Origin: Bacteroidota bacterium
Lineage (GTDB): Bacteria > Bacteroidota > Bacteroidia > Bacteroidales > PUMT01
Direction: 5' to 3'
Length of the DNA stretch: 7,982 nucleotides
Assembly (NCBI GenBank): GCA_003556985.1
Contig: PWPZ01000081.1
Span: 1 to 7,982, forward strand
The notes beneath the pieces were generated by a model that worked only from the letters and a program-made list of their open reading frames with translations, was not told the origin of the DNA and ran no database searches. Shown here piece by piece: positions 1 to 5,665 of the stretch (position 1 is the stretch's first letter; each line of letters starts with the position of its first letter). Position numbers and translations under genes: made by a program.

Positions 1-130
1 ATGTATTCCTGGCTGCGCAGGTATCGGCCGCAGAGATATCAACGTTACCGGTGGCACCGGAATAATGAACGGGCATGAACAGGAAAGCCGGAATGAAAAC
101 AAATAACTTGATAATTAATAATGGAGCCAT
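1..130 (-). CDS. 5' part of a secreted protein of unknown function (runs off the window)
   Basis: Reading the minus strand from ATG at 130 gives 43 codons with no stop before the window edge, so only the N-terminus is visible. It begins MAPLLIIKLFVFIPAFLF and continues with MPVHYSGATGNVDISAADTC. This is a strongly hydrophobic stretch of about 18 residues followed by small residues (SGATG), as expected of a Sec signal peptide, so the mature protein is probably periplasmic or exported. An in-frame TAA lies 27 bases upstream of the ATG with no other ATG, GTG or TTG in between, which fixes the start. An AGGAAG lies about 17 bases upstream, rather far for a ribosome binding site. The gene follows the aldo/keto reductase on the same strand with a gap of about 97 bp, so the two could be co-transcribed. 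No family can be named from this fragment. Confidence 0.55.
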   Translation of the reverse strand, partial: MAPLLIIKLFVFIPAFLFMPVHYSGATGNVDISAADTCAARNT

Positions 131-227
131 AAGCAGTTTTAATATATCTTCCTGTTAAATTCAGCATACCCTGCGTTGAAGAAGTAAAAGATCTGCCGGT
201 GCTTTTAAAACCAATTAAATATCCTTT

Positions 228-1112
228 TCAGGCCAGGCGGATCACCCTGCTTACCGCATCGTCTATTTGTACGTCCGATTCCAGTCCAAGTGTCATGCAG
301 TGAATATCCTGGCTTTTCAATGCAAAACTCAATGACTTTTCTCTTTCCTCCGCAGAGGTATTGTCACCGTTTCCGAATATCTTCATGCCGATAACTCCTT
401 TTCCGTTTCGCCGGGCGGTCTCAAGCAATCCCATCACATCAGGGGGAGTACCATCCATATGATTATGGAAGGGATTAATCCGGGCAAGAATTACATCAAC
501 CCAGGGATCTTCGACAGCCACTTTCATTGCATCCCAGTTATGACAGGACACACCCACTGTTTTGATGATCCCGTCCTGTTTTGCTTTGGAAAGGGCATCA
601 ATGAAATCCTTCTTCTCCTCCTGCCACCTGCCGTTCAGCAGACAATGCAAGAGGACTATATCAAAATAATCGGTCCTGCATTCGGCACGGAACCGGTCAA
701 TCATCTCTCCCGGGGTTTGCTCTTCCAGCCAGTTGGTCTGCGTAGTCCATATTTTTGTCAGCAGAATGGTTTCTTCTCGGGGTACCTGCTTCAGGACTTC
801 GCGCACATACTGATGGGAGCCGTACAAATCGGCCATATCATAAAATTTCAGTCCCCGGTCATAAGCATGACGGGCAAGCTTTACAAATGCCTCCATACCC
901 AATCGCGTCTGGTTGGATGCCCGCCCGCCTCCACGTGATCCTGTGCCCAGGGCGATCCTGGGAACTGTCAATCCCGTCGAGCCCAGTTTTACCCTGTCAA
1001 TAACACCAGTGGAGCGGTAATCGTAGCTGAGATTAGCAACACCTGAGCCAAGAACGGCAGCCCCGGCAAAACTTCTTTGAAGAAACTGCCGTCGGTTTAT
1101 TTTTTTAATCAT
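228..1112 (-). CDS. Tat-exported aldo/keto reductase family oxidoreductase
   Basis: This 294-residue protein belongs to the aldo/keto reductase superfamily, NAD(P)H-dependent reductases of carbonyl compounds with a TIM-barrel fold. The N-terminus has a twin-arginine signal, NRRQFLQ at residues 6-12, followed by a hydrophobic stretch (AGAAVLGSGVANLSY), so the folded protein is probably exported by Tat. The mature part starts near VKLGSTGLTVPRIALGTG (41-58), the usual family opening. The catalytic tetrad is complete: Asp92 and Tyr97 in YDMADLYGSH, Lys120 in LLTKIW and His156 in VLLHCL. VGVSCHNW and VIGMKIFGNG match later family motifs. The ATG at 1112 lies directly before the Tat motif and 27 bases below a TATCTTTG promoter element. 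The gene ends in TGA. Tat-type reductases of this kind are common in Bacteroidota, but the substrate cannot be read from the sequence. Confidence 0.9.
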   Translation of the reverse strand: MIKKINRRQFLQRSFAGAAVLGSGVANLSYDYRSTGVIDRVKLGSTGLTVPRIALGTGSRGGGRASNQTRLGMEAFVKLARHAYDRGLKFYDMADLYGSHQYVREVLKQVPREETILLTKIWTTQTNWLEEQTPGEMIDRFRAECRTDYFDIVLLHCLLNGRWQEEKKDFIDALSKAKQDGIIKTVGVSCHNWDAMKVAVEDPWVDVILARINPFHNHMDGTPPDVMGLLETARRNGKGVIGMKIFGNGDNTSAEEREKSLSFALKSQDIHCMTLGLESDVQIDDAVSRVIRLA

Positions 1113-1139
1113 AAACTTTATCTGTTATTGGAGCCTGTT

Positions 1140-1147
1140 CAAAGATA
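1140..1147 (-). promoter_or_regulatory. Bacteroidota -7 promoter element for the aldo/keto reductase
   Basis: On the minus strand the sequence TATCTTTG matches the Bacteroidota housekeeping sigma -7 consensus TAnnTTTG exactly. It ends 27 bases before the ATG at 1112, leaving a short leader. No good TTTG -33 box sits at the usual spacing of about 19-21 bases; only CGTTT is found there. The same octamer precedes murB. Confidence 0.5.
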
Positions 1148-1431
1148 ATCAGAATGTATATATATAAACGTTGAACTGTTTATTTTGTTTATATTAGCAT
1201 TTGCGGCATTATTTTGAAAATACGGTAATATGACTTTAGATCAATTTTGCGACAAAAGACTGAAAGCATTAATGATATAAATGACAGATTAGAAGAATTA
1301 ACCTGGTGTACTAACTTAGACGAAGATTGTTTAATGCTTATGAATGATTTAATCGCGTCAGCAAAAGATCTGCATTCATCCTTGAGACTTCAATATATAT
1401 CACTTAACACGATCAGCGTTCACAAATACGC
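1148..1431. other. AT-rich intergenic stretch between the reductase promoter and the tRNA-linked repeats
   Basis: This stretch is visibly richer in A and T than the flanking genes. It holds only one doubtful small ORF on the plus strand (see 1247-1459) and ends abruptly at the first copy of the tRNA-linked repeat. No RNA gene or transposase fragment is recognisable. Its composition and position beside a duplicated tRNA end would suit a remnant of inserted DNA, but that is inference. Confidence 0.4.
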
Positions 1432-1459
1432 CGGGGCCACAATCACGACCCGCTCGTGA
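1247..1459 (+). CDS. Doubtful small hypothetical ORF, 3' end running into the tRNA-linked repeat
   Basis: This 70-codon frame begins with TTG and ends in TGA inside the first repeat copy. The first 60 or so residues look protein-like: a charged, probably helical stretch (INDINDRLEELTWCTNLDED) followed by a second likely helix (LMLMNDLIASAKDLHSSLRL). The final residues (GATITTRS) are coded by the repeat, so the original C-terminus may have been replaced. The only nearby ATG (1230) is in another frame and reads MTLDQFCDKRLKALMI before a stop, so a frameshifted remnant is also possible. There is no clear promoter, no ribosome binding site and no recognisable family. It may be noncoding. Confidence 0.22.
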   Translation: MRQKTESINDINDRLEELTWCTNLDEDCLMLMNDLIASAKDLHSSLRLQYISLNTISVHKYAGATITTRS

Positions 1460-1513
1460 TCCTGGCTCTGGATATCTTGTGGGTGTTGAATATCTGGTGA
1501 TTCCGCCAGGATT
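1432..1513 (-). repeat. Direct repeat copy 1, carrying a duplicated tRNA-Arg 3' end
   Basis: These 82 bases are identical to 1526-1607, a period of 94 bp, with 12 unique bases between the copies that include part of a CCCCGCGGGG palindrome. The right end (1495-1513) duplicates the last 19 bases of the tRNA-Arg gene: CCA, discriminator base, 3' acceptor strand, 3' strand of the T stem and two T-loop bases. Because the rest of the tRNA is missing, this copy cannot make a tRNA. The left part holds an inverted repeat at 1433-1469: GGGGCCA pairs with TGGCTCT (two G-T pairs), then a 2x2 internal loop, then ATCACGA pairs with TCGTGAT around a CCCGC loop. Confidence 0.9.
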
Positions 1514-1525
1514 AGCTCGCCCCCG

Positions 1526-1607
1526 CGGGGCCACAATCACGACCCGCTCGTGATCCTGGCTCTGGATATCTTGTGGGTGTTGAATATCTGGTGATTCCGC
1601 CAGGATT
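1526..1607 (-). repeat. Direct repeat copy 2, overlapping the 3' end of tRNA-Arg
   Basis: This is the second identical 82-base copy. Bases 1589-1607 are the genuine 3' end of the tRNA gene, and the remainder is downstream flank on the tRNA strand. It has the same two-part inverted repeat, here at 1527-1563, so a transcript reading out of the tRNA would fold into a long hairpin about 25 bases past the CCA. No T-run follows, so it is not a canonical intrinsic terminator. Direct repeats containing a tRNA 3' end are typical of attachment sites of tyrosine-recombinase elements, but no integrase lies in the window. Confidence 0.9.
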
Positions 1608-1665
1608 CGAACCTGGGACCCACAGCTTAGAAGGCTGTTGCTCTATCCAGCTGAGCTACGGAACC
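1589..1665 (-). tRNA. tRNA-Arg (anticodon TCT), CCA encoded
   Basis: The 77-base minus-strand sequence folds as a full cloverleaf. The acceptor GGTTCCG pairs with CGGAATC (one G-T pair). The D stem is GCTC/GAGC with loop AGCTGGATA. The anticodon stem is ACAGC/GCTGT with loop CTTCTAA, giving anticodon TCT. The variable loop is GGGTC, and the T stem is CCAGG/CCTGG with loop TTCGAAT. The discriminator A and the CCA tail are encoded. It decodes AGA and probably AGG. The sequence is intact. Its last 19 bases are duplicated 94 bp downstream on the tRNA strand. Confidence 0.97.
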
Positions 1666-1678
1666 GTTAAATTTCCGG

Positions 1679-1686
1679 CAAATTTA
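1679..1686 (-). promoter_or_regulatory. Likely -7 promoter element of tRNA-Arg
   Basis: On the minus strand TAAATTTG fits TAnnTTTG, ending 13 bases before the 5' end of the mature tRNA, a sensible distance for a start point just upstream. No TTTG -33 box occurs at ideal spacing. This and the murB promoter are divergent. Confidence 0.45.
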
Positions 1687-1814
1687 TAAAAAATAATCCA
1701 AAAATTCTGTTCCTTTCCGCAGATAATAGCCCGGTAATTATCTTTAATTACCAATTTGATTTTATAGATGAACGGATGTTTTTAAAAATTTTCGTCCGGA
1801 TCGGTTCATTTGGT

Positions 1815-1822
1815 TATCTTTG
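1815..1822 (+). promoter_or_regulatory. Likely -7 promoter element of murB
   Basis: TATCTTTG matches the Bacteroidota -7 consensus exactly, and the preceding TTTCG (1790-1794) is a weak -33 candidate at about 20 bases spacing. The predicted transcript start near 1829 leaves a leader of about a dozen bases before ATG 1841. It also shows that the in-frame TTG at 1820, inside this element, is not the translation start. Confidence 0.55.
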
Positions 1823-1840
1823 CCGGAACAGAAAACAGGT

Positions 1841-2851
1841 ATGGTAGTCATAAAAGAAAATTTTCAGCTGAAGCAATATAATACCATGGGCATAAATGTA
1901 TATGCCCGTTATTTTGCCCAGGCGCAGAGTCTTGAGGAAATCAAAGATATTCTGGAAAATCACCGTGATTATTTCCCGTTTTACATCATTGGCGGCGGCA
2001 GCAATATACTTTTCACCAAAGATTATAACGGATTGATCCTGCAACCTGCAATAAAAGGAATTAAACCTGTTGCCGAAGATCATGAATACAGCTTTATTGA
2101 AGCGGGTGCAGGTGAAAACTGGGATGAATTTGTAAAATGGACGGTTGATAGCGGACTGGGAGGTATTGAAAACCTTTCGCTGATCCCGGGCTCGGTAGGT
2201 TCAAGTCCTATTCAGAATATCGGTGCGTACTGAGTCGAAGTAAAGGATGTTATTGACCGTGTCAACTATCTTGATCTGGAAACCCTTGAGATGGTCTCAC
2301 TTTCCAACAGGGAATGCAATTTTGATTACCGGAAGAGTATTTTCAAAAATCATCTTAAAAACAGGGTTATCATCATATCGGTCGTTTTCCGTTTGTTCCG
2401 CCATCCTGTTTTCAATACTACTTACGGCAATCTCCAGGAAGAAATTGAAAAAACAGGAGACATAAGTCTGGAAAGGATAAGAAATGCGGTTATTGCAATT
2501 CGGAGGTCGAAACTTCCTGATCCTGAAATATTAGGTAATGCCGGAAGTTTTTTTAAAAATCCCATTGTCGAGTCAGTTAAAGCCGAAGCCATTAAAGAGC
2601 AGTATGATAGCATGCCGTCATTCCCTGTAAATGAATATCAGACCAAGATACCGGCGGGCTGGCTAATCGAGAAATGTGGCTGGGAAGGGGAAAGGACAGG
2701 GAATGCAGGGGGCCATGAGAAACAGGCCCTGGTGCTTGGAAATTATGGAAACGCAACCGGAGGGGAAATAAAAGACCTTGCCTGCCGGATCAGTGAATCT
2801 GTGTTTTCAAAATTTGAAATTAAACTGGAGCCGGAAGTGAACATAATCTGA
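1841..2851 (+). pseudogene. murB: murB, UDP-N-acetylenolpyruvoylglucosamine reductase, interrupted by an in-frame TGA at codon 131
   Basis: MurB is the cytoplasmic FAD enzyme that uses NADPH to reduce UDP-GlcNAc-enolpyruvate to UDP-MurNAc, the second committed step of peptidoglycan synthesis. From ATG 1841 the frame would give 336 residues, close to the roughly 340 of E. coli-type MurB. The FAD domain shows NTMGINVYARYF, GGGSNILF, GAGENWDEFVKW and GLGGIENLSLIPGSVGSSP, then QNIGAY followed by TGA at 2231-2233. The frame continues without a shift into VEVKDVIDRV, FDYRKSIFK, GNAGSFFKNP and KIPAGWLIEKCGW, ending LEPEVNII. The proton-donor Ser (236, in GSFFKNP) and Glu332 (in LEPEV) are kept. The stop replaces the conserved Gly of IGAYG, a one-base GGA to TGA change. 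Gly291 and Gly300 also replace usually hydrophobic residues in the AGVH.KQALVLVN motif. Loss of function, a sequencing error or readthrough all remain possible. TGA ends at least five other genes here or this one itself, so it is a normal stop codon. Confidence 0.88.
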
Positions 2852-2855
2852 ATGT

Positions 2856-4295
2856 TCATTGGGGCATGTTATTTCCTGGTGCCGCCAACAGTATCGTTTC
2901 ACGGGCATCCTTCAGTAACTCCCCGGCCGATTCCGGGGTGAACGATTCGGCATAAAGACACAGAAAGGGATCCGTGCCTGAAGGCCTTATCAAAAGCCAT
3001 TCATCTGCATTGAAATAATATTTATACCCGTCAAGGATTTCGACTCTTTCAACCACTCTATTGCCGAATTTCCGGAAATGGCCGTTCCGGCATTTTTCAA
3101 TAATATTCTTTTTCCTGTTTTTATCAAGTTCAAGATCCAGCCGTTCAAATGCAAATGAACCGGTAATCTTATAAACTTCGTCGATAAGTTCCTTCAGGGA
3201 TTTCCCACTTTCAACCATAAACTGCCACACAAGAAGGCCCGCCCATATCCCGTCACTGTCGGGAATGCAGGAATTAACTGCAATACCGCCCGACTCTTCC
3301 CCTGCCACCAGAACCTTTTCTCTTAGCATAATGCTTGATATTTCCTTAAATCCTTCACGAACCCGCTGTACTTCAAGCCCGTAATGATTGCACAGTTTTT
3401 CTATCTTCCGGGTTGAGTAGAAACCGGCTACCACCTTCCCTTCAAATCCCCGGTATTTATAAAGATATTGTATAAGCAGAAGCATGATAAGATGGGAATT
3501 AATGTAATTTCCGTCTTTATCAAGCAGGGCAACCCGGTCAGCATCTCCATCAACCGCAAGGCTGCAATCAATATTTCCGGTTTCTTTAACGAAAGCGGAA
3601 AGCTCTTTCAGGTTTCGGAACTGGGGATCAGGGGTTATTCCCCGGAAGGTGAAATCATGTTCACAATGTAAAAGATGTACACCGGACAATAGTTTTTTTA
3701 TTACCTGCTGACCGGCACCGTACATTGCATCAAATGCAAATACCAACCCGGATTTTTCAATTGCATCAACGTCAAATTCATTTCTTATGTTCTGAAGATA
3801 AATTTCTTCCAGATTGATATATTTAATAACCTCCTTTTCAACATATTCATTGAAATGCAGCGATTCCAGGTGAATTTCATTTAATTCCGGAACCATATTC
3901 TCAATATTCTTAATGTCCGCATCAAGCAACGGTCCGCCGTGAAATCCTTTTATTTTAATTCCGTTATAATGATACGGGCTATGGCTGGCTGTGATCATTA
4001 CTCCCATTGATGCCTTTTTGCAAACAATACCATACGACACCATGGGGGCTGAAACAAACCGGTCTGACAAATAAACTTTGATCCCGGCAAGAGCAAACAC
4101 CTTGGCTACGGTCTCAGCGAACATTTCCCCTCCAAACCTTGTGTCAAAGCCAATTATGACCGAAGGGTTATTATTTCTCTGCTGATTTACAAGCCAGCGT
4201 GATAATGCTCTGGCCATCCTGGCGAGGTTTCCAACGGTAAATCCATCTGCAATTACTGATCGCCAACCGTCCCTGCCGAATTTAATATTATCCAT
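2856..4295 (-). CDS. Phosphoglucomutase/phosphomannomutase family protein (alpha-D-phosphohexomutase)
   Basis: This complete 479-residue cytoplasmic enzyme interconverts hexose 1- and 6-phosphates through a phosphoserine intermediate. All four family signatures are present in order: the catalytic serine loop TASHSP at 102-107 with Ser104 as phosphoserine, the Mg-binding DGDADR at 249-254, the sugar-binding GEESGG at 332-337 and the phosphate-binding RPSGTDP at 437-443. The N-terminus (NIKFGRDGWRSVIADGFT) begins as in related bacterial enzymes, supporting ATG 4295. The substrate (glucose, mannose or glucosamine phosphate) cannot be fixed; the serine loop and length suit a phosphoglucomutase/phosphomannomutase better than GlmM. 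It lies 82 bp downstream of mltG on the same strand, so co-transcription is possible, and converges on murB with only 4 bp between the stops and no terminator hairpin between them. It ends in TGA. Confidence 0.93.
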   Translation of the reverse strand: MDNIKFGRDGWRSVIADGFTVGNLARMARALSRWLVNQQRNNNPSVIIGFDTRFGGEMFAETVAKVFALAGIKVYLSDRFVSAPMVSYGIVCKKASMGVMITASHSPYHYNGIKIKGFHGGPLLDADIKNIENMVPELNEIHLESLHFNEYVEKEVIKYINLEEIYLQNIRNEFDVDAIEKSGLVFAFDAMYGAGQQVIKKLLSGVHLLHCEHDFTFRGITPDPQFRNLKELSAFVKETGNIDCSLAVDGDADRVALLDKDGNYINSHLIMLLLIQYLYKYRGFEGKVVAGFYSTRKIEKLCNHYGLEVQRVREGFKEISSIMLREKVLVAGEESGGIAVNSCIPDSDGIWAGLLVWQFMVESGKSLKELIDEVYKITGSFAFERLDLELDKNRKKNIIEKCRNGHFRKFGNRVVERVEILDGYKYYFNADEWLLIRPSGTDPFLCLYAESFTPESAGELLKDARETILLAAPGNNMPQ

Positions 4296-4341
4296 ATATA
4301 ATTGATTCTCAGAGGTTTTTCAGCCAATGATAATTTTATAT

Positions 4342-4349
4342 TAAAGATA
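4342..4349 (-). promoter_or_regulatory. Weak candidate -7 element for the phosphohexomutase gene
   Basis: In the 82-bp gap between mltG and the mutase, the minus strand reads TATCTTTA, one base off TAnnTTTG, about 46 bases before the ATG. A TTTG (plus-strand CAAA at 4374-4377) lies 24 bases further upstream, a little farther than usual. It could give the mutase its own transcript. Read-through from mltG is the alternative. Confidence 0.28.
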
Positions 4350-4377
4350 AAACTTCTTTATGAAAAAATAAAACAAA

Positions 4378-5448
4378 TTATCTAAATACCCGCCTCTGAT
4401 TCAAAGCATTCTGATATAAACGAGCATTCCGGTTATGTTCCGCAAGGGTTTTTGCAAAACGGTGATACCCTGAAAAATCTTCTCTTGCACTGAAAAACAG
4501 GTATTCATGATCCTGAGAATTAAGAACTGCATCTATCGCCTGCACCGGAGGAATAACAATGGGGCCGGGGGGTAATCCAGGATTACGGTAGGTATTGTAG
4601 GGGGAATCTATATCAAGGTCTTTCCTTAAAATCCGGTTAACGGCAACGTCTCCCAGGGCAAATTTGACAGTGGGATCCGCCTGTAAAAGCATACCTCTTC
4701 TGATACGGTTAAGATAAACGCCAGCTATAACAGGCATTTCCTCTGTCTTAACAGTTTCTTCGCTTACAATGGAAGCCATTGTGCTGACCTCCACCCGGGA
4801 AAGACTAATATCTTCCCTTTTTCTCTCTCTCGTCTCATTCCAGAATTTATCATACTCATTCTTCATACGATAATAAAACTGTTCGGCAGTAGTATTCCAG
4901 TAAAATTCGTAGGTATTGGGGATAAATAATGCGGGAAGACTGGCCTCGTCAAAGCCCAGGGATCCTATGAATTCGGAATTGCTGGCCAGGGTGGCAATTT
5001 CTGATGAATCAGCCTCGATCTGTCTTGATACAACCCCTGCCAGATCTTCGACCGTGCGCTGGCTTATAAAGACCAGCCTGATCAGGATCTGGCTGCCCGA
5101 GCGGAGCATATTGATCAGCTCATTATTGTTCATACCATCGTTAAGCCTGTAATTTCCGGGATGTACATTATTCCGGTAATTCTTTTTTTCCGCTACCCAC
5201 TTTAGTGCCGGCATATTTTTAATCAGGTTGTTTTCTTCCAGAATAGTGAAGACATCGTCAATATCAGCGCCGGAGGGAATATAAATATCGGCTGATTCCT
5301 GTTCTCCGGTTGTTACGTTGGATTTAAAGGCCCTGTCCCAGATAAACAACCCCAGTCCGGCACCTGCAAAGAAAGCCGCAGCAATTGCAACTACTGTTAA
5401 TTTTATGAGAATTGTCTTTCGGTTTTTTCGGTTTTTTCCTGCTGTCAT
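4378..5448 (-). CDS. mltG: Endolytic transglycosylase MltG (YceG family)
   Basis: MltG cleaves nascent glycan strands in peptidoglycan and is thought to terminate their elongation. It is anchored in the inner membrane with its domain outside. The 356-residue protein starts with a basic cytoplasmic tail (KNRKNRK), then one membrane helix at about residues 13-37. A LysM-like subdomain follows (IYIPSGADIDDVFTILEENN through VHPGNYRL, about 56-102). The catalytic YceG domain has FIPNTYEFYWNT (175-186), MASIVSEET (224-232), VAGVYLNR-like IAGVYLNR (241-248), LLQADPTVKFALG (254-266), YNTYRNPGLPPGPI (284-297) and GYHRFAKTLAEHN (327-339). Glu231 in SEET aligns with the conserved glutamate taken as catalytic; many homologues have Glu where Ser229 stands, apparently tolerated. 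ATG 5448 precedes the basic tail. Upstream lie three 38-bp repeats with promoter-like elements facing this gene; the mutase gene follows. Confidence 0.95.
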   Translation of the reverse strand: MTAGKNRKNRKTILIKLTVVAIAAAFFAGAGLGLFIWDRAFKSNVTTGEQESADIYIPSGADIDDVFTILEENNLIKNMPALKWVAEKKNYRNNVHPGNYRLNDGMNNNELINMLRSGSQILIRLVFISQRTVEDLAGVVSRQIEADSSEIATLASNSEFIGSLGFDEASLPALFIPNTYEFYWNTTAEQFYYRMKNEYDKFWNETRERKREDISLSRVEVSTMASIVSEETVKTEEMPVIAGVYLNRIRRGMLLQADPTVKFALGDVAVNRILRKDLDIDSPYNTYRNPGLPPGPIVIPPVQAIDAVLNSQDHEYLFFSAREDFSGYHRFAKTLAEHNRNARLYQNALNQRRVFR

Positions 5449-5540
5449 GAAAATTTATTTAAAGGCATAAAAATATTATAAGTAAATTCTTAGATCACTG
5501 TTATCAAAAATGAGACCAATCAACTACATTTTAAATATTC

Positions 5541-5654
5541 CTGAAACCGGGTCGCAAAACTATAAATGATCAGCATTTCTGAAACCGGGTTGCAAAACTA
5601 TAAATGATCAGCATATGTGAAACCAGGTTGCAAAACTATTAAGTGATCAGCATA
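5541..5654. repeat. Three imperfect 38-bp tandem repeats upstream of mltG
   Basis: Units start at 5541, 5579 and 5617. Each reads TGAAACC(G/A)GGT(T/C)GCAAAACTA, then a short AT-rich stretch and GATCAGCAT. Units 1 and 2 are almost identical, and unit 3 differs at a few positions and has one extra base before GATCAGCAT. The block fills the gap between the permease stop and mltG. On the minus strand each unit contains TAGTTTTG (plus-strand CAAAACTA at 5555-5562, 5593-5600 and 5631-5638), which fits TAnnTTTG and points toward mltG. There are no spacers, so this is not a CRISPR array. They may be tandem promoters or regulator sites, or simply a slippage-expanded intergenic repeat. Confidence 0.85.
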
Positions 5655-5665
5655 ATCATTGCCTA

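Noticed and set aside
459..1003. Plus-strand open frames inside the aldo/keto reductase gene.
   Set aside because: They are opposite-strand shadows of a gene with a complete catalytic tetrad.
1820..1840. TTG at 1820 as the start of murB.
   Set aside because: It lies inside the TATCTTTG promoter element, and ATG 1841 starts the conserved reading frame just before the NTMG motif.
1814..2083. Minus-strand open frame opposite murB.
   Set aside because: It shows no family motif and overlaps the conserved FAD domain of murB and its promoter.
2231..2266. Selenocysteine or glycine recoding of the murB TGA; a small hairpin TTGAC-CGT-GTCAA (2253-2265) lies at a SECIS-like distance downstream.
   Set aside because: The stem is only 5 bp, no selenocysteine is known at this MurB glycine, and TGA is the ordinary stop of most genes in the window, so UGA-Gly coding as in Absconditabacteria does not fit.
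2247..2465. Plus-strand frame overlapping the middle of murB.
   Set aside because: It is a shifted frame with no recognisable motif, while the murB frame through the same bases gives conserved family residues.
5541..5654. CRISPR array.
   Set aside because: The three units abut with no unique spacers, and no cas gene is present.
5541..5654. Replication-origin iterons.
   Set aside because: There are only three units and no replication initiator gene or DnaA boxes nearby; the surrounding genes are chromosomal housekeeping genes.
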